From Zeus faber (Eukaryota > Chordata > Actinopteri > Zeiformes > Zeidae): a stretch of 64,000 bases of DNA. Below, one piece after another: positions 13,441-26,700 of this stretch (the stretch's first letter is position 1; each line of letters opens with the position of its first letter). The translations under genes and the position numbers were made by a program. The notes under the pieces are model-generated. The model had not been told where the DNA came from. It did no database searches and saw nothing but the letters and a program-made list of their open reading frames with translations. The stretch is from assembly GCA_960531495.1 (NCBI GenBank), contig OY482866.1, positions 1,550,001 to 1,614,000 of the forward strand, in the 5' to 3' direction.

Positions 13441-13975
13441 AAGATTGAAAGAAATATTGAAAGATTGAAAGAAAGATTGAAAGAAAGAATGAAAGAAAGA
13501 ATGAAAGAAAGATTGAAAGATTGAAAGATTGAAAGTTTGAAAGAAAGATTGAAAGAAAGAATGAAAGAAAGATTGAAGGATTGAAATATTGAAATAAATA
13601 ATGAAAGTTTGAAAGAAAGATTGAGAGAAAGATTTAAAGAAAGAAAGATTGAAAGTAAAAAAGATTGAAAGAAATATTGAAAGAAAGATTGAAAGATTGA
13701 AAGAAAGAATGAATGAAAGATTGAAAGAAAGATTGAAAGAAAGATTGAAAGATTGAAGGAAAGAATGAAAGAAAAATTGAAAGAAAGATTGAAAGACTGA
13801 AGGAAAGAATGAAAGAAAGATGGAAAGAAAGATGGAAAGAAAGATTGACAGAAAGAAAGATTGAAAGAAATATTGAAAGAAAGATTGAAAGATTGAAAGA
13901 AAGAATGAAAGAAAGATTGAAAGATTGAAAGATTGAAAGAAAGAATGAAAGAAAGACTGAAAGATTGAAAGAAAA

Positions 13976-15816
13976 ATTGAAAGAAAGATTGAAAGATTGA
14001 AAGATTGAAAGAAAGATTGAAAGTTTGAAAGACAGATTGAAAGACTGAAAGAAAGATTGCAAGAAAGATTGAAAAAACAAAGATTTAAAGATAGAATAAA
14101 AGAAAGATTGAAAGAAAGATTGAAAAAAAAAGAAAGATTGAAAGATTGAAAGAAATATTGAAAGACAGAAAGATTGAAAGAAACAATTAAAGAAAGATTG
14201 AAAGATTAAAATAAAGAATGAAAGAAAGATTGAAAGAAAGATTGAAAGAAAGATTGAAAGAAAGATTGAAAGAAAGATTGAATGAAAGATTGAAAGACAG
14301 AAAGATTGAAAGAAAGAATGAAAGAAAGATTGAAAGATTAAAATAAAGAATGAAAGAAAGATTGAAAGAAAGATTGAAGAAAGATTGAACGATTGGAAGA
14401 AATATTGAAAGATAGAAAAATTGAAAGTACGAAAGATTGAAAGAAAGAATGAAAGAAAGATTGAAAGATAGATGGAAAGAAAGATTGAAAGAAAGAAAGA
14501 TTGAAAGAATAACAAAAGAAAGATTGAAAGATTTGAAGAAATATTGAAAGATAGAAAAATTGAAAGAAAGAAAGATTGAAAGAAAGAATTAAAGAAAGAT
14601 TGAAAGATTGAAAGAAAGAATGAAAGAAAGATTGAAAGATTGAATTATTGAAAGAAAGAATGAAAGAAAGATTGAAAGATTGAAAGATTGAAATAAAGAT
14701 TGAAAGTTTGAAAGAAAGATTGAAAGAAAGATTTAAAGAAAGAAAGATTGAAAGAAAGATTGAAAGATTGAAAGAAAGATTGAAAGAAAGAATGAAAGAA
14801 AGATTGAACGATTGAAATATTGAAATAAAGAATGAAAGTTTGAAAGAAAGATTGAAAGAAAGATTTAAAGAAAGAAAGATTGAAAGTAAAAAAGATTGAA
14901 AGAAATATTGAAAGAAAGATTGAAAGATTGAAAGAAGGAATGAATGAAAGATTGAAAGAAAGATTGAAAGAAAGATTGAAAGATTGAAGGTAAGAATGAA
15001 AGAAAGATTGAAAGAAAAATTGAAAGAAAGATTGAAAGAAAGATTGAAAGACTGAAGGAAAGAATGAAAGAAAGATGGAAAGAAAGATTGACAGAAAGAA
15101 AGATTGAAAGAAATATTGAAAGAAAGACTGAAAGATTGAAAGAAAGAATGAAAGATTGAAAGATTGAAAGATTGAAAGAAAGAATGAAAGAAAGACTGAA
15201 AGATTGAAAGAAAAATTGAAAGAAAGATTGAAAGATTGAAAGATTGAAAGAAAGATTGAAAGTTTGAAAGACAGATTGAAAGACTGAAAGAAAGATTGCA
15301 AGAAAGATTGAAAAAACAGAAAGATTTAAAGATAGAATAAAAGAAAGATTGAAAAAAAAAGAAAGATTGAAAGATTGAAAGAAATATTGAAAGACAGAAA
15401 GATTGAAAGAAACAATTAAAGAAAGATTGAATGATTAAAATAAAGAATGAAAGAACGATTGAAAGAAAGATTGAAAGAAAGATTGAAAGAAAGATTGAAT
15501 GAAAGATTGAAAGAAAGAATGAAACAAAGATTGAAATAAAGAATGAAAGAAAGACTGAAAGAAAGAATGACGGACAGAAAGATTGAAAGAAAGAATGAAA
15601 GAAAGATTGAAAAAAAGATTGAAAGACTGAAAGAAAGAATGAAAGAAAGATTGAAAGATTAAACAATTGAAAGAACGATTGCAAGAAAGATTGAAAAAAG
15701 AAAGATTGAAAGAAAGAATGAAAGACTGAAAGAAAGATTGAAAGATTAAAAGAAAGAATGAAAGAAAGATTGAAAAATTGAAAGATTGAAAGAAAGACTA
15801 AAAGAAAGAAAGAACG
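13976..15816. repeat. 1841-bp higher-order unit, copy A
   Basis: This unit is followed directly by a near-identical copy at 15817. Equivalent points at 14515/16356 and 14645/16486 are both 1841 bp apart, and a 218-codon stretch translates identically in both copies. The period is not a multiple of four. The last ~90 bp (about 15729-15816) differ by a small indel from the corresponding part of copy B. Confidence 0.8.
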
Positions 15817-17657
15817 ATTGAAAGAAAGATTGAAAGATTGAAAGATTGAAAGAAAGATTGAAAGTTTGAAAGACAGATTGAAAGACTGAAAGAAAGATTG
15901 CAAGAAAGATTGAAAAAACAAAGATTTAAAGATAGAATAAAAGAAAGATTGAAAGAAAGATTGAAAAAAAAAGAAAGATTGAAAGATTGAAAGAAATATT
16001 GAAAGACAGAAAGATTGAAAGAAACAATTAAAGAAAGATTGAAAGATTAAAATAAAGAATGAAAGAAAGATTGAAAGAAAGATTGAAAGAAAGATTGAAA
16101 GAAAGATTGAAAGAAAGATTGAATGAAAGATTGAAAGACAGAAAGATTGAAAGAAAGAATGAAAGAAAGATTGAAAGATTAAAATAAAGAATGAAAGAAA
16201 GATTGAAAGAAAGATTGAAGAAAGATTGAACGATTGGAAGAAATATTGAAAGATAGAAAAATTGAAAGTACGAAAGATTGAAAGAAAGAATGAAAGAAAG
16301 ATTGAAAGATAGATGGAAAGAAAGATTGAAAGAAAGAAAGATTGAAAGAATAACAAAAGAAAGATTGAAAGATTTGAAGAAATATTGAAAGATAGAAAAA
16401 TTGAAAGAAAGAAAGATTGAAAGAAAGAATTAAAGAAAGATTGAAAGATTGAAAGAAAGAATGAAAGAAAGATTGAAAGATTGAATTATTGAAAGAAAGA
16501 ATGAAAGAAAGATTGAAAGATTGAAAGATTGAAATAAAGATTGAAAGTTTGAAAGAAAGATTGAAAGAAAGATTTAAAGAAAGAAAGATTGAAAGAAAGA
16601 TTGAAAGATTGAAAGAAAGATTGAAAGAAAGAATGAAAGAAAGATTGAACGATTGAAATATTGAAATAAAGAATGAAAGTTTGAAAGAAAGATTGAAAGA
16701 AAGATTTAAAGAAAGAAAGATTGAAAGTAAAAAAGATTGAAAGAAATATTGAAAGAAAGATTGAAAGATTGAAAGAAGGAATGAATGAAAGATTGAAAGA
16801 AAGATTGAAAGAAAGATTGAAAGATTGAAGGTAAGAATGAAAGAAAGATTGAAAGAAAAATTGAAAGAAAGATTGAAAGAAAGATTGAAAGACTGAAGGA
16901 AAGAATGAAAGAAAGATGGAAAGAAAGATTGACAGAAAGAAAGATTGAAAGAAATATTGAAAGAAAGACTGAAAGATTGAAAGAAAGAATGAAAGATTGA
17001 AAGATTGAAAGATTGAAAGAAAGAATGAAAGAAAGACTGAAAGATTGAAAGAAAAATTGAAAGAAAGATTGAAAGATTGAAAGATTGAAAGAAAGATTGA
17101 AAGTTTGAAAGACAGATTGAAAGACTGAAAGAAAGATTGCAAGAAAGATTGAAAAAACAGAAAGATTTAAAGATAGAATAAAAGAAAGATTGAAAAAAAA
17201 AGAAAGATTGAAAGATTGAAAGAAATATTGAAAGACAGAAAGATTGAAAGAAACAATTAAAGAAAGATTGAATGATTAAAATAAAGAATGAAAGAACGAT
17301 TGAAAGAAAGATTGAAAGAAAGATTGAAAGAAAGATTGAATGAAAGATTGAAAGAAAGAATGAAACAAAGATTGAAATAAAGAATGAAAGAAAGACTGAA
17401 AGAAAGAATGACGGACAGAAAGATTGAAAGAAAGAATGAAAGAAAGATTGAAAAAAAGATTGAAAGACTGAAAGAAAGAATGAAAGAAAGATTGAAAGAT
17501 TAAACAATTGAAAGAACGATTGCAAGAAAGATTGAAAAAAGAAAGATTGAAAGAAAGAATGAAAGACTGAAGGAAAGAATGAAAGAAAGATTGAAAGATT
17601 AAAAGAAAGAATGAAAGAAAGATTGAAAAATTGAAAGATTGAAAGAAAGACTAAAAG
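15817..17657. repeat. 1841-bp higher-order unit, copy B
   Basis: This is the tandem partner of the unit at 13976-15816. A third, partly matching copy lies about 2318 bp further right (equivalent ends 17142/19460 and 17525/19843), so this unit has expanded at least twice. Boundaries are estimated by eye to within some tens of bases. Confidence 0.8.
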
Positions 17658-18349
17658 AAAGAAAGAACGATTGAAAGAAAGATTGAAAGAAAGAATGAAA
17701 GAAAGATTGAAAGAAACAATGAAAGAAAGATTGAAAGATTAAAAGAAAGAATGAAAGAAAGACTAAAAGAAAGAAAGAACGATTGAAAGAAAGATTGAAA
17801 GAAAGAATGAAAGAATGAATGAAAGAAAGATTGAAAGATTAAACAATTGAAAGAAAGATTGCAAGAAAGATTGAAAAAAGAAAGATTGAAAGAAAGAATG
17901 AAAGAAAGATGGAAAGAAAGATTGAAAGAAAGAAAGATTGAAAGAGATAAAAGAAAGATTGAAAGAAATAATGAAAGAAAGATTGAACGATTGGAAGAAA
18001 TTTTGAAAGATAGAAAAATTGAAAGTAAGAAAGATTGAAAGAAAGAATGAAAGAAAGATTGAAAGAAAGAATGAAAGAAAGATTGAAAGATTGAAATATT
18101 GAAAGAAAGAATGAAAAAAAGATTGAAAGACTGAAAGAAAGAATGAAAGAAAGATTGAAAGATTAAACAATTGAAAGAAAGTTTGCAAGAAAGTTTGAAA
18201 AAAGAAAGATTGAAAGAAAGAATGAAAGATAGATGGATAGAAAGATTGAAAGAAAGAAAGATTGAAAGAATAACAAAAGAAAGATTGAAAGATTGGAAGA
18301 AATATTGAAAGATAGAAAAATTGAAAGTAAAAAAGATTGAAAGAAAGAA

Positions 18350-19975
18350 TTAAAGAAAGAAAGATTGAAAGAAATAATGAAAGAAAGATTGAACGATTAA
18401 AATAAAGAATGAAAGAAAGATTGAAAGAAAGATTGAAAGAAAGATTGAAAGAAAGATTGAATGAAAGATTGAAAGACAGAAAGATTGAAAGAAAGAATGA
18501 AAGAAAGATTGAAAGATTAAAATAAAGAATGAAAGAAAGATTGAAAGAAAGATTGAAGAAAGATTGAACGATTGGAAGAAATATTGAAAGATAGAAAAAT
18601 TGAAAGTACGAAAGATTGAAAGAAAGAATGAAAGAAAGATTGAAAGATAGATGGAAAGAAAGATTGAAAGAAAGAAAGATTGAAAGAATAACAAAAGAAA
18701 GATTGAAAGATTTGAAGAAATATTGAAAGATAGAAAAATTGAAAGAAAGAAAGATTGAAAGAAAGAATTAAAGAAAGATTGAAAGATTGAAAGAAAGAAT
18801 GAAAGAAAGATTGAAAGATTGAATTATTGAAAGAAAGAATGAAAGAAAGATTGAAAGATTGAAATAAAGATTGAAAGTTTGAAAGAAAGATTGAAAGAAA
18901 GATTTAAAGAAAGAAAGATTGAAAGAAAGATTGAAAGATTGAAAGAAAGATTGAAAGAAAGAATAAAAGAAAGATTGAACGATTGAAATATTGAAATAAA
19001 GAATGAAAGTTTGAAAGAAAGATTGAAAGAAAGATTTAAAGAAAGAAAGATTGAAAGTAAAAAAGATTGAAAGAAATATTGAAAGATTGAAAGAAGGAAT
19101 GAATGAAAGATTGAAAGAAAGATTGAAAGAAAGATTGAAAGATTGAAGGTAAGAATGAAAGAAAGATTGAAAGAAAAATTGAAAGAAAGATTGAAAGAAA
19201 GATTGAAAGACTGAAGGAAAGAATGAAAGAAAGATGGAAAGAAAGATTGACAGAAAGAAAGATTGAAAGAAATATTGAAAGAAAGACTGAAAGATTGAAA
19301 GAAAGAATGAAAGATTGAAAGATTGAAAGATTGAAAGAAAGAATGAAAGAAAGACTGAAAGATTGAAAGAAAAATTGAAAGAAAGATTGAAAGATTGAAA
19401 GATTGAAAGAAAGATTGAAAGTTTGAAAGACAGATTGAAAGACTGAAAGAAAGATTGCAAGAAAGATTGAAAAAACAGAAAGATTTAAAGATAGAATAAA
19501 AGAAAGATTGAAAAAAAAAGAAAGATTGAAAGATTGAAAGAAATATTGAAAGACAGAAAGATTGAAAGAAACAACTAAAGAAAGATTGAATGATTAAAAT
19601 AAAGAATGAAAGAACGATTGAAAGAAAGATTGAAAGAAAGATTGAAAGAAAGATTGAATGAAAGATTGAAAGAAAGAATGAAACAAAGATTGGAATAAAG
19701 AATGAAAGAAAGACTGAAAGAAAGAATGACGGACAGAAAGATTGAAAGAAAGAATGAAAGAAAGATTGAAAAAAAGATTGAAAGACTGAAAGAAAGAATG
19801 AAAGAAAGATTGAAAGATTAAACAATTGAAAGAACGATTGCAAGAAAGATTGAAAAAAGAAAGATTGAAAGAAAGAATGAAAGACTGAAGGAAAGAATGA
19901 AAGAAAGATTGAAAGATTAAAAGAAAGAATGAAAGAAAGATTGAAAAATTGAAAGATTGAAAGAAAGACTAAAAG
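18350..19975. repeat. Third, shuffled copy of the 1841-bp unit
   Basis: The text matches the right part of copy B at an offset of 2318 bp. It carries small differences, such as a missing GAAAGATT at about 19080 and substitutions near 19566 and 19691. The left boundary is formed by a junction near 18397, where a unit of another type is joined. Confidence 0.65.
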
Positions 19976-20812
19976 AAAGAAAGAACGATTGAAAGAAAGA
20001 TTGAAAGAAAGAATGAAAGAAAGATTGAAAGAAACAATGAAAGAAAGATTGAAAGATTAAAAGAAAGAATGAAAGAAAGACTAAAAGAAAGAAAGAACGA
20101 TTGAAAGAAAGATTGAAAGAAAGAATGAAAGAATGAATGAAAGAAAGATTGAAAGATTAAACAATTGAAAGAAATATTGCAAGAAAGATTGAAAAAAGAA
20201 AGATTGAAAGAAAGAATGAAAGAAAGATGGAAAGAAAGATTGAAAGAAAGAAAGATTGAAAGAGATAAAAGAAAGATTGAAAGAAATAATGAAAGAAAGA
20301 TTGAACGATTGGAAGAAATTTTGAAAGATAGAAAAATTGAAAGTAAGAAAGATTGAAAGAAAGAATGAAAGAAAGATTGAAAGATTGAAAGAAAGAATGA
20401 AAGAAAGATTGAAAGATTGAAATATTGAAAGAAAGAATGAAAAAAAGATTGAAAGACTGAAAGAAAGAATGAAAGAAAGATTGAAAGATTAAACAATTGA
20501 AAGAAAGTTTGCAAGAAAGTTTGAAAAAAGAAAGATTGAAAGAAAGAATGAAAGAAAGATTGAAAGATAGATGGATAGAAAGATTGAAAGAAAGAAAGAT
20601 TGAAAGAATAACAAAAGAAAGATTGAAAGATAGAAAAATTGAAAGTAAAAAAGATTGAAAGAAAGAATTAAAGAAAGAAAGATTGAAAGAAATAATGAAA
20701 GAAAGATTGAACGATTGGAAGAAATTTTGAAAGATAGAAAAATTGAAAGTAAGAAAGATTGAAAGAAAGAATGAAAGAAAGATTGAAAGATTGAAAGAAA
20801 GAATGAAAGAAA

Positions 20813-23760
20813 GATTTAAAGATTGAAATATTGAAAGAAAGAATGAAAAAAAGATTGAAAGACTGAAAGAAAGAATGAAAGAAAGATTGAAAGATTAAAC
20901 AATTGAAAGAAAGTTTGCAAGAAAGTTTGAAAAAAGAAAGATTGAAAGAAAGAATGAAAGAAAGATTGAAAGATAGATGGATAGAAAGATTGAAAGAAAG
21001 AAAGATTGAAAGAATAACAAAAGAAAGATTGAAAGATTGGAAGAAATATTGAAAGATAGAAAAATTGAAAGTAAGAAAGATTGAAAGAAAGAATTAAAGA
21101 AAGATTGAAAGATTGAAAGAAAGAATGAAAGAAAGATTGAAATATTGAAAGAAAGATTGAAATAAAGATTGAAAGTTTGAAAGAAAGATTGAAAGAAAGA
21201 TTGAAAGAAATATTGAAAGAAAGATTGAAAGAAAGAATGAAAGAAAGATTGAAAGATTGAAAGATTGAAATAAAGAATGAAAGAAAGATTGAACGATTGA
21301 AAGATTGAAATAAAGAATGAAAGTTTGAAAGAAAGATTGAAAGAAAGATTTAAAAAAAGAAAGATTGAAAGTAAGAAATATTGAAAGACATATTGAAAGA
21401 AAGATTGAAAGAAAGAATGAAAGAAAGATTGAAAGAAAGATTGAAAGACTGAAGGAAAGAATGAAAGAAAGATTGAAAGACAGATTGAAAGAAAGAAAGA
21501 TTGAAAGATTGAATGATTGAAAGATTGAATGATTGAAAGATTGAAAGAAAGATTGAAAGAAAGATTGAACGACTGAAAGATTGAAAGAAATATTGAAAGT
21601 TTGAAAGAAAGATTGAAAGACTGAAAGATAGATTGAAAGATTGAAGATTGAAAGATTGAAAGAAAGATTGAACGACTGAAAGATTGAAAGAAAGATTGAA
21701 AGTTTGAAAGAAAGATTGAAAGACTGAAAGAAATAATGAAAGAATGATTGAAAGAAAGAATGAAAGAAAGATTGAAAGAAAGATGGAAAGAAAGATTGAA
21801 AGAAAGAAAGATTGAAAGATATAACAAAAGAAAGATTGAAAGAAATAATGAAAGAAACATTGAACGATTGGAAGAAATATTGAAAGATAGAAAAATTGAA
21901 AGATTGAAAGATTGAAAGAAAGAATGAAAGAAAGACTGAAAGATTGAAAGAAAGATTGAAAGAAAGATTGAAAGATTGAAATATTTAAAGAAAGATTGAA
22001 AGAAAGAATGAAAGAACAATTGAAAGAAAGAATGAAAGAATGAAAGAAAAATTGACAGATTGAAAGAAATATTGAAAAAAGAAAGATTGAAAGAAAGAAT
22101 GAAAGAAAGATTGAAAGAAAGATGGAAAGAAAGATTGAAAGAAAGAAAGATTGAAAGAATAACAAAAGAAAGATTGAAAGATTGGAAGAAATATTGAAAG
22201 ATAGAAAAATTGAAAGTAAGAAAGATTGAAAGAAAGAATTAAAGAAAGATTGAAAGATTGAAAGAAAGAATGAAAGAAAGATTGAAATATTGAAAGAAAG
22301 ATTGAAATAAAGATTGAAAGTTTGAAAGAAAGATTGAAAGAAATATTTAAAGAAAGAAAGATTGAAAGAAATATTGAAAGAAAGATTGAAAGATTGAAAG
22401 AAAGATTGAAAGATTGAAAAATTGAAATTAAGAATGAAAGAAAGATTGAAAGATTGAAAGATTGAAATAAAGAATGAAAGTTTGAAAGAAAGATTGAAAG
22501 AAAGATTTAAAAAAGGAAAGATTGAAAGTAAGAAAGATTGAAAGACATATTGAAAGAAAGATTGAAAGATTGAAAGAAAGAATGAAAGAAAGATTGAAAG
22601 AAAGATTGTAAGACTGAAGGAAAGAATGAAAGAAAGATTGAAAGAAAGAAAGATTGAATGATTGAAAGATTGAATGATTGAAAGATTGAAAGAAAGATTG
22701 AAAGAAAGATTGAACGACTGAAAGATTGAAAGAAATATTGAAAGTTTGAAAGAAAGATTGAAAGACTGAAAGATAGATTGAAAGATTGAAGATTGAAAGA
22801 AAGATTGAAAGAAAGATTGAACGACTGAAAGAAAGATTGAAAGACTGAAAGAAATAATGAAAGAAAGATTGAAAGAAAGAATGAAAGAAATATTGAAAGA
22901 AAGATGGAAAGAAAGATTGAAAGAAAGAAAGATTGAAAGATATAACAAAAGAAAGATTGAAAGAAATAATGAAAGAAAGATTGAACGATTGGAAGAAATA
23001 TTGAAAGATAGAAAAATTGAAAGATTGAAAGAATGAAAGAAAGATTGAAAGATTGAAAGAAAGAATGAAAGAAAGATTGAAAGATTGAAATATTGAAAGA
23101 AAGAATGAAAGAAAGACTGAAAGATTGAAAGAAAGATTGAAAGATTGAAATATTTAAAGAAAGATTGAAAGAAAGAATGAAAGAACAATTGAAAGAAAAA
23201 ATAAAAGAATGAAAGAAAAATTGACAGATTGAAAGAAATATTGAAAAAAGAAAGATTGAAAGAAAGAATGAAAGAAAGATTGAAAGAAAGATGGAAAGAA
23301 AGATTGAAAGAAAGAAAGATTGAAAGAAATAATAAAAGAAAGATTGAACGATTGGAAGAAAGAATGACAGAAAGATTGAAAGATTGAAATATTGAAAGAA
23401 AGAATGAAAAAAAGATTGAAAGACTGAAAGAAAGAATGAAAGAAAGATTGAAAGATTAAACAATTGAAAGAAAGTTTGCAAGAAAGATTGAAAAAAGAAA
23501 GATTGAAAGAAAGAATCAAAAAAAGATTGATAGATAGATGGATAGAAAGATTGAAAGAAAGAAAGATTTAAAGAATAACAAAAGAAAGATTGAAAGATTG
23601 GAAGAAATATTGAAAGATAGAAAAATTGAAAGTAAGAAAGATTGAAAGAAAAAATTAAAGAAAGATTCAAAGATTGAAAGAAAGAATGAAAGAAAGGTTG
23701 AAAGATTGAAATATTGAAAGAAAGAATGAAAGAAAGATTGAAAGAAAGTTTGAAAGATTG
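20813..23760. repeat. Higher-order block, right copy of the ~10.2-kb-offset duplication
   Basis: This block is collinear with 10636-13440 (see that entry). Its right flank (near 24000-24450) instead matches text near 6270-6735, at an offset of about 17.7 kb. Neighbouring blocks therefore derive from different source regions, which shows nested shuffling of the array. Confidence 0.65.
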
Positions 23761-26700
23761 AAAGATTGAAATAAAGATTGAAAGTTTGAAAGAAAGATTG
23801 AAAGAAAGATTTAAAGAAAGAAAGATTGAAAGAAATATTGAAAGATTGAAAGAAAGATTGAAAGAAAGAATGAAAGAAAGAATGAAAGAAAGATTGAAAG
23901 ATTGAAAGATTGAAATAAAGAATGAAAGTTTGAAAGAAAGATTGAAAGAAAGATTTTAAGAAAGAAAGATTGAAAGAAATATTGAAAGAAAGATTGAAAG
24001 ATTGAAAGAAAGATTGAAAGAAAGAATGAAAGAAAGAGTTAAAAGAAAGATTGAAAGAAAGATTGAAAGAAAGATTGAAAGAAAGATTGAAAGACTGAAG
24101 GAAAGAATGAAAGAAAGATTGAAAGAAAGATTGAAAGAAAGAAAGATTGAAAGAAAGATTGAAAGATTGAATGATTGAAAGAAAGACTGAAAGATAGATT
24201 GAAAGATTGAAGATTGAAAGATTCAAAGAAAGATTGAAAGAAAGATTGAACGACTGAAAGATTGAAAGAAAGATTGAAAGTTTGAAACAAATTTTGAAAG
24301 ACTGAAAGAAAGAATGAAAGAAAGATTGAAAGAAATATTGAAAAAAGAAAGATTGAAAGAAAATTTGAAAGAAAGATTGAAAGAAGGAATGAAAGAAAGA
24401 TTGAATGAAATATTGAAAGACAGAAAGATTGAAAGAAACAATGAAAGAAAGATTGAAAGATTAAAAAAAAGAATGAAAGAAAGATTGAAAAATTGAAATA
24501 TTGAAAGAAAGAATGAAAGATTGAAAGATTGAAATAAAGATTGAAAGTTTGAAAGAAAGATTGAAAGAAAGATTTAAAGAAAGAAAGATTGAAAGAAATA
24601 TTGAAAGAAAGATTGAAAGTTTGAAAGAAAGATTGAAAGAAAGAATGAAAGAAAGATTGAAGGATTGAAATATTGAAATAAATAATGAAAGTTTGAAAGA
24701 AAGATTGAGAGAAAGATTTAAAGAAAGAAAGATTGAAAGTAAAAAAGATTGAAAGAAATATTGAAAGAAAGATTGAAAGATTGAAAGAAAGATTGAATGA
24801 AAGATTGAAAGAAAGATTGAAAGAAAGATTGAAAGATTGAAGGAAAGAATGAAAGAAAATTTGAAAGAAAGATTGAAAGAAAGATTGAAAGACTGAAGGA
24901 AAGAATGAAAGAAAGATGGAAAGAAAGATGGAAAGAAAGATTGACAGAAAGAAAGATTGAAAGAAATATTGAAAGAAAAATTGAAAGATTGAAAGAAAGA
25001 ATGAAAGAAAGATTGAAAGATTGAAAGATTGAAAGAAAGAATGAAAGAAACACTGAAAGATTGAAAGAAAAATTGAAAGAAAGATTGAAAGATTGAAAGA
25101 TTGAAAGAAAGATTGAAAGTTTGAAAGACAGATTGAAAGACTGAAAGAAAGATTGCAAGAAAGATTGAAAAAACAAAGATTTAAAGATAGAATAAAAGAA
25201 AGATTGAAAGAAAGATTGAAAAAAAAAGAAAGATTGAAAGATTGAAAGAAATATTGAAAGACAGAAAGATTGAAAGAAACAATTAAAGAAAGATTGAAAG
25301 ATTAAAATAAAGAATGAAAGAAAGATTGAAAGAAAGATTGAAAGAAAGATTGAAAGAAAGATTGAATGAAAGATTGAAAGAAAGAATGAAACAAAGATTG
25401 AAATAAAGAATGAAAGAAAGATTGAAAGAAAGATAGAAGGAAAGATTGAAAGATTGAATGATTGAAAGAAAGACTGAAAGAAAGAATGACAGACAGAAAG
25501 ATTGAAAGAAATAATGAAAGAAAGATTGAAAAAAAGATTGAAAGACTGAAAGAAAGAATGAAAGAAAGATTGAAAGATTAAACAATTGAAAGAATGATTG
25601 CAAGAATGATTGAAAAAAGAAAGATTGAAAGAAAGAATGAAAGAAAGACTGAAGGAAAGAATGAAAGAAAGATGGACAGAAAGATTGAAAGAAACAATGA
25701 AAGAAAGATTGAAAGATTAAAAGAAAGAATGAAAGAAAGATTGAAAAATTGAAAGATTGAAAGAAAGACTAAACGAAAGAAAGAACGATTGAAAGAAAGA
25801 ATGAAAGAAAGAATGAAAAAAAGATTAAAACACTGAAGGAAAGAATGAAAGAAAGATTGAAAGATTAAACAATTGAAAGAAAGATTGCAAGAAAGAATGA
25901 AAGAAAGATTGAAAGATTGAAAGAAAGAATGAAAGAAAGATGGAAAGATTGAAATATTGAAAGAAAGAATGAAAAAAAGATTGAAAGACTGAAAGAAAGA
26001 ATGAAAGAAAGATTGAAAGATTAAACAATTGAAAGAAAGTTTGCAAGAAAGTTTGAAAAAAGAAAGATTGAAAGAAAGAATGAAAGAAAGATTGAAAGAT
26101 AGATGGATAGAAAGATTGAAAGAAAGAAAGATTGAAAGAATAACAAAAGAAAGATTGAAAGATTGGAAGAAATATTGAAAGATAGAAAAATTGAAAGTAA
26201 GAAAGATTGAAAGAAAGAATTAAAGAAAGATTGAAAGATTGAAAGAAAGAATGAAAGAAAGATTGAAATATTGAAAGAAAGAATGAAAGAAAGATTGAAA
26301 GATTGAAAGAAAGATTGAAGATTGAAAGATTGAAATAAAGATTGAAAGTTTGAAAGAAAGATTGAAAGAAAGATTTAAAGAAAGAAAGATTGAAAGAAAT
26401 ATTGAAAGAAAGATTGAAAGATTGAAAGAAAGATTGAAAGAAAGATTGAAAGATTGAAAGATTGAAATAAAGAATGAAAGAAAGATTGAATGATTGAAAG
26501 ATTGAAATAAAGAATGAAAGTTTGAAAGAAAGATTGAAAGAAAGATTTAAAAAAGAAAGATTGAAAGTAAGAAAGATTGAAAGACATATTGAAAGAAAAA
26601 TTGAAAGATTGAAAGAAAGATTGAAAGAAAGAATGAAAGAAAGATTGAAAGAAAGATTGAAAGAAAGATTGAAAGACTGATGGAAAGAATGATAGAAAGA

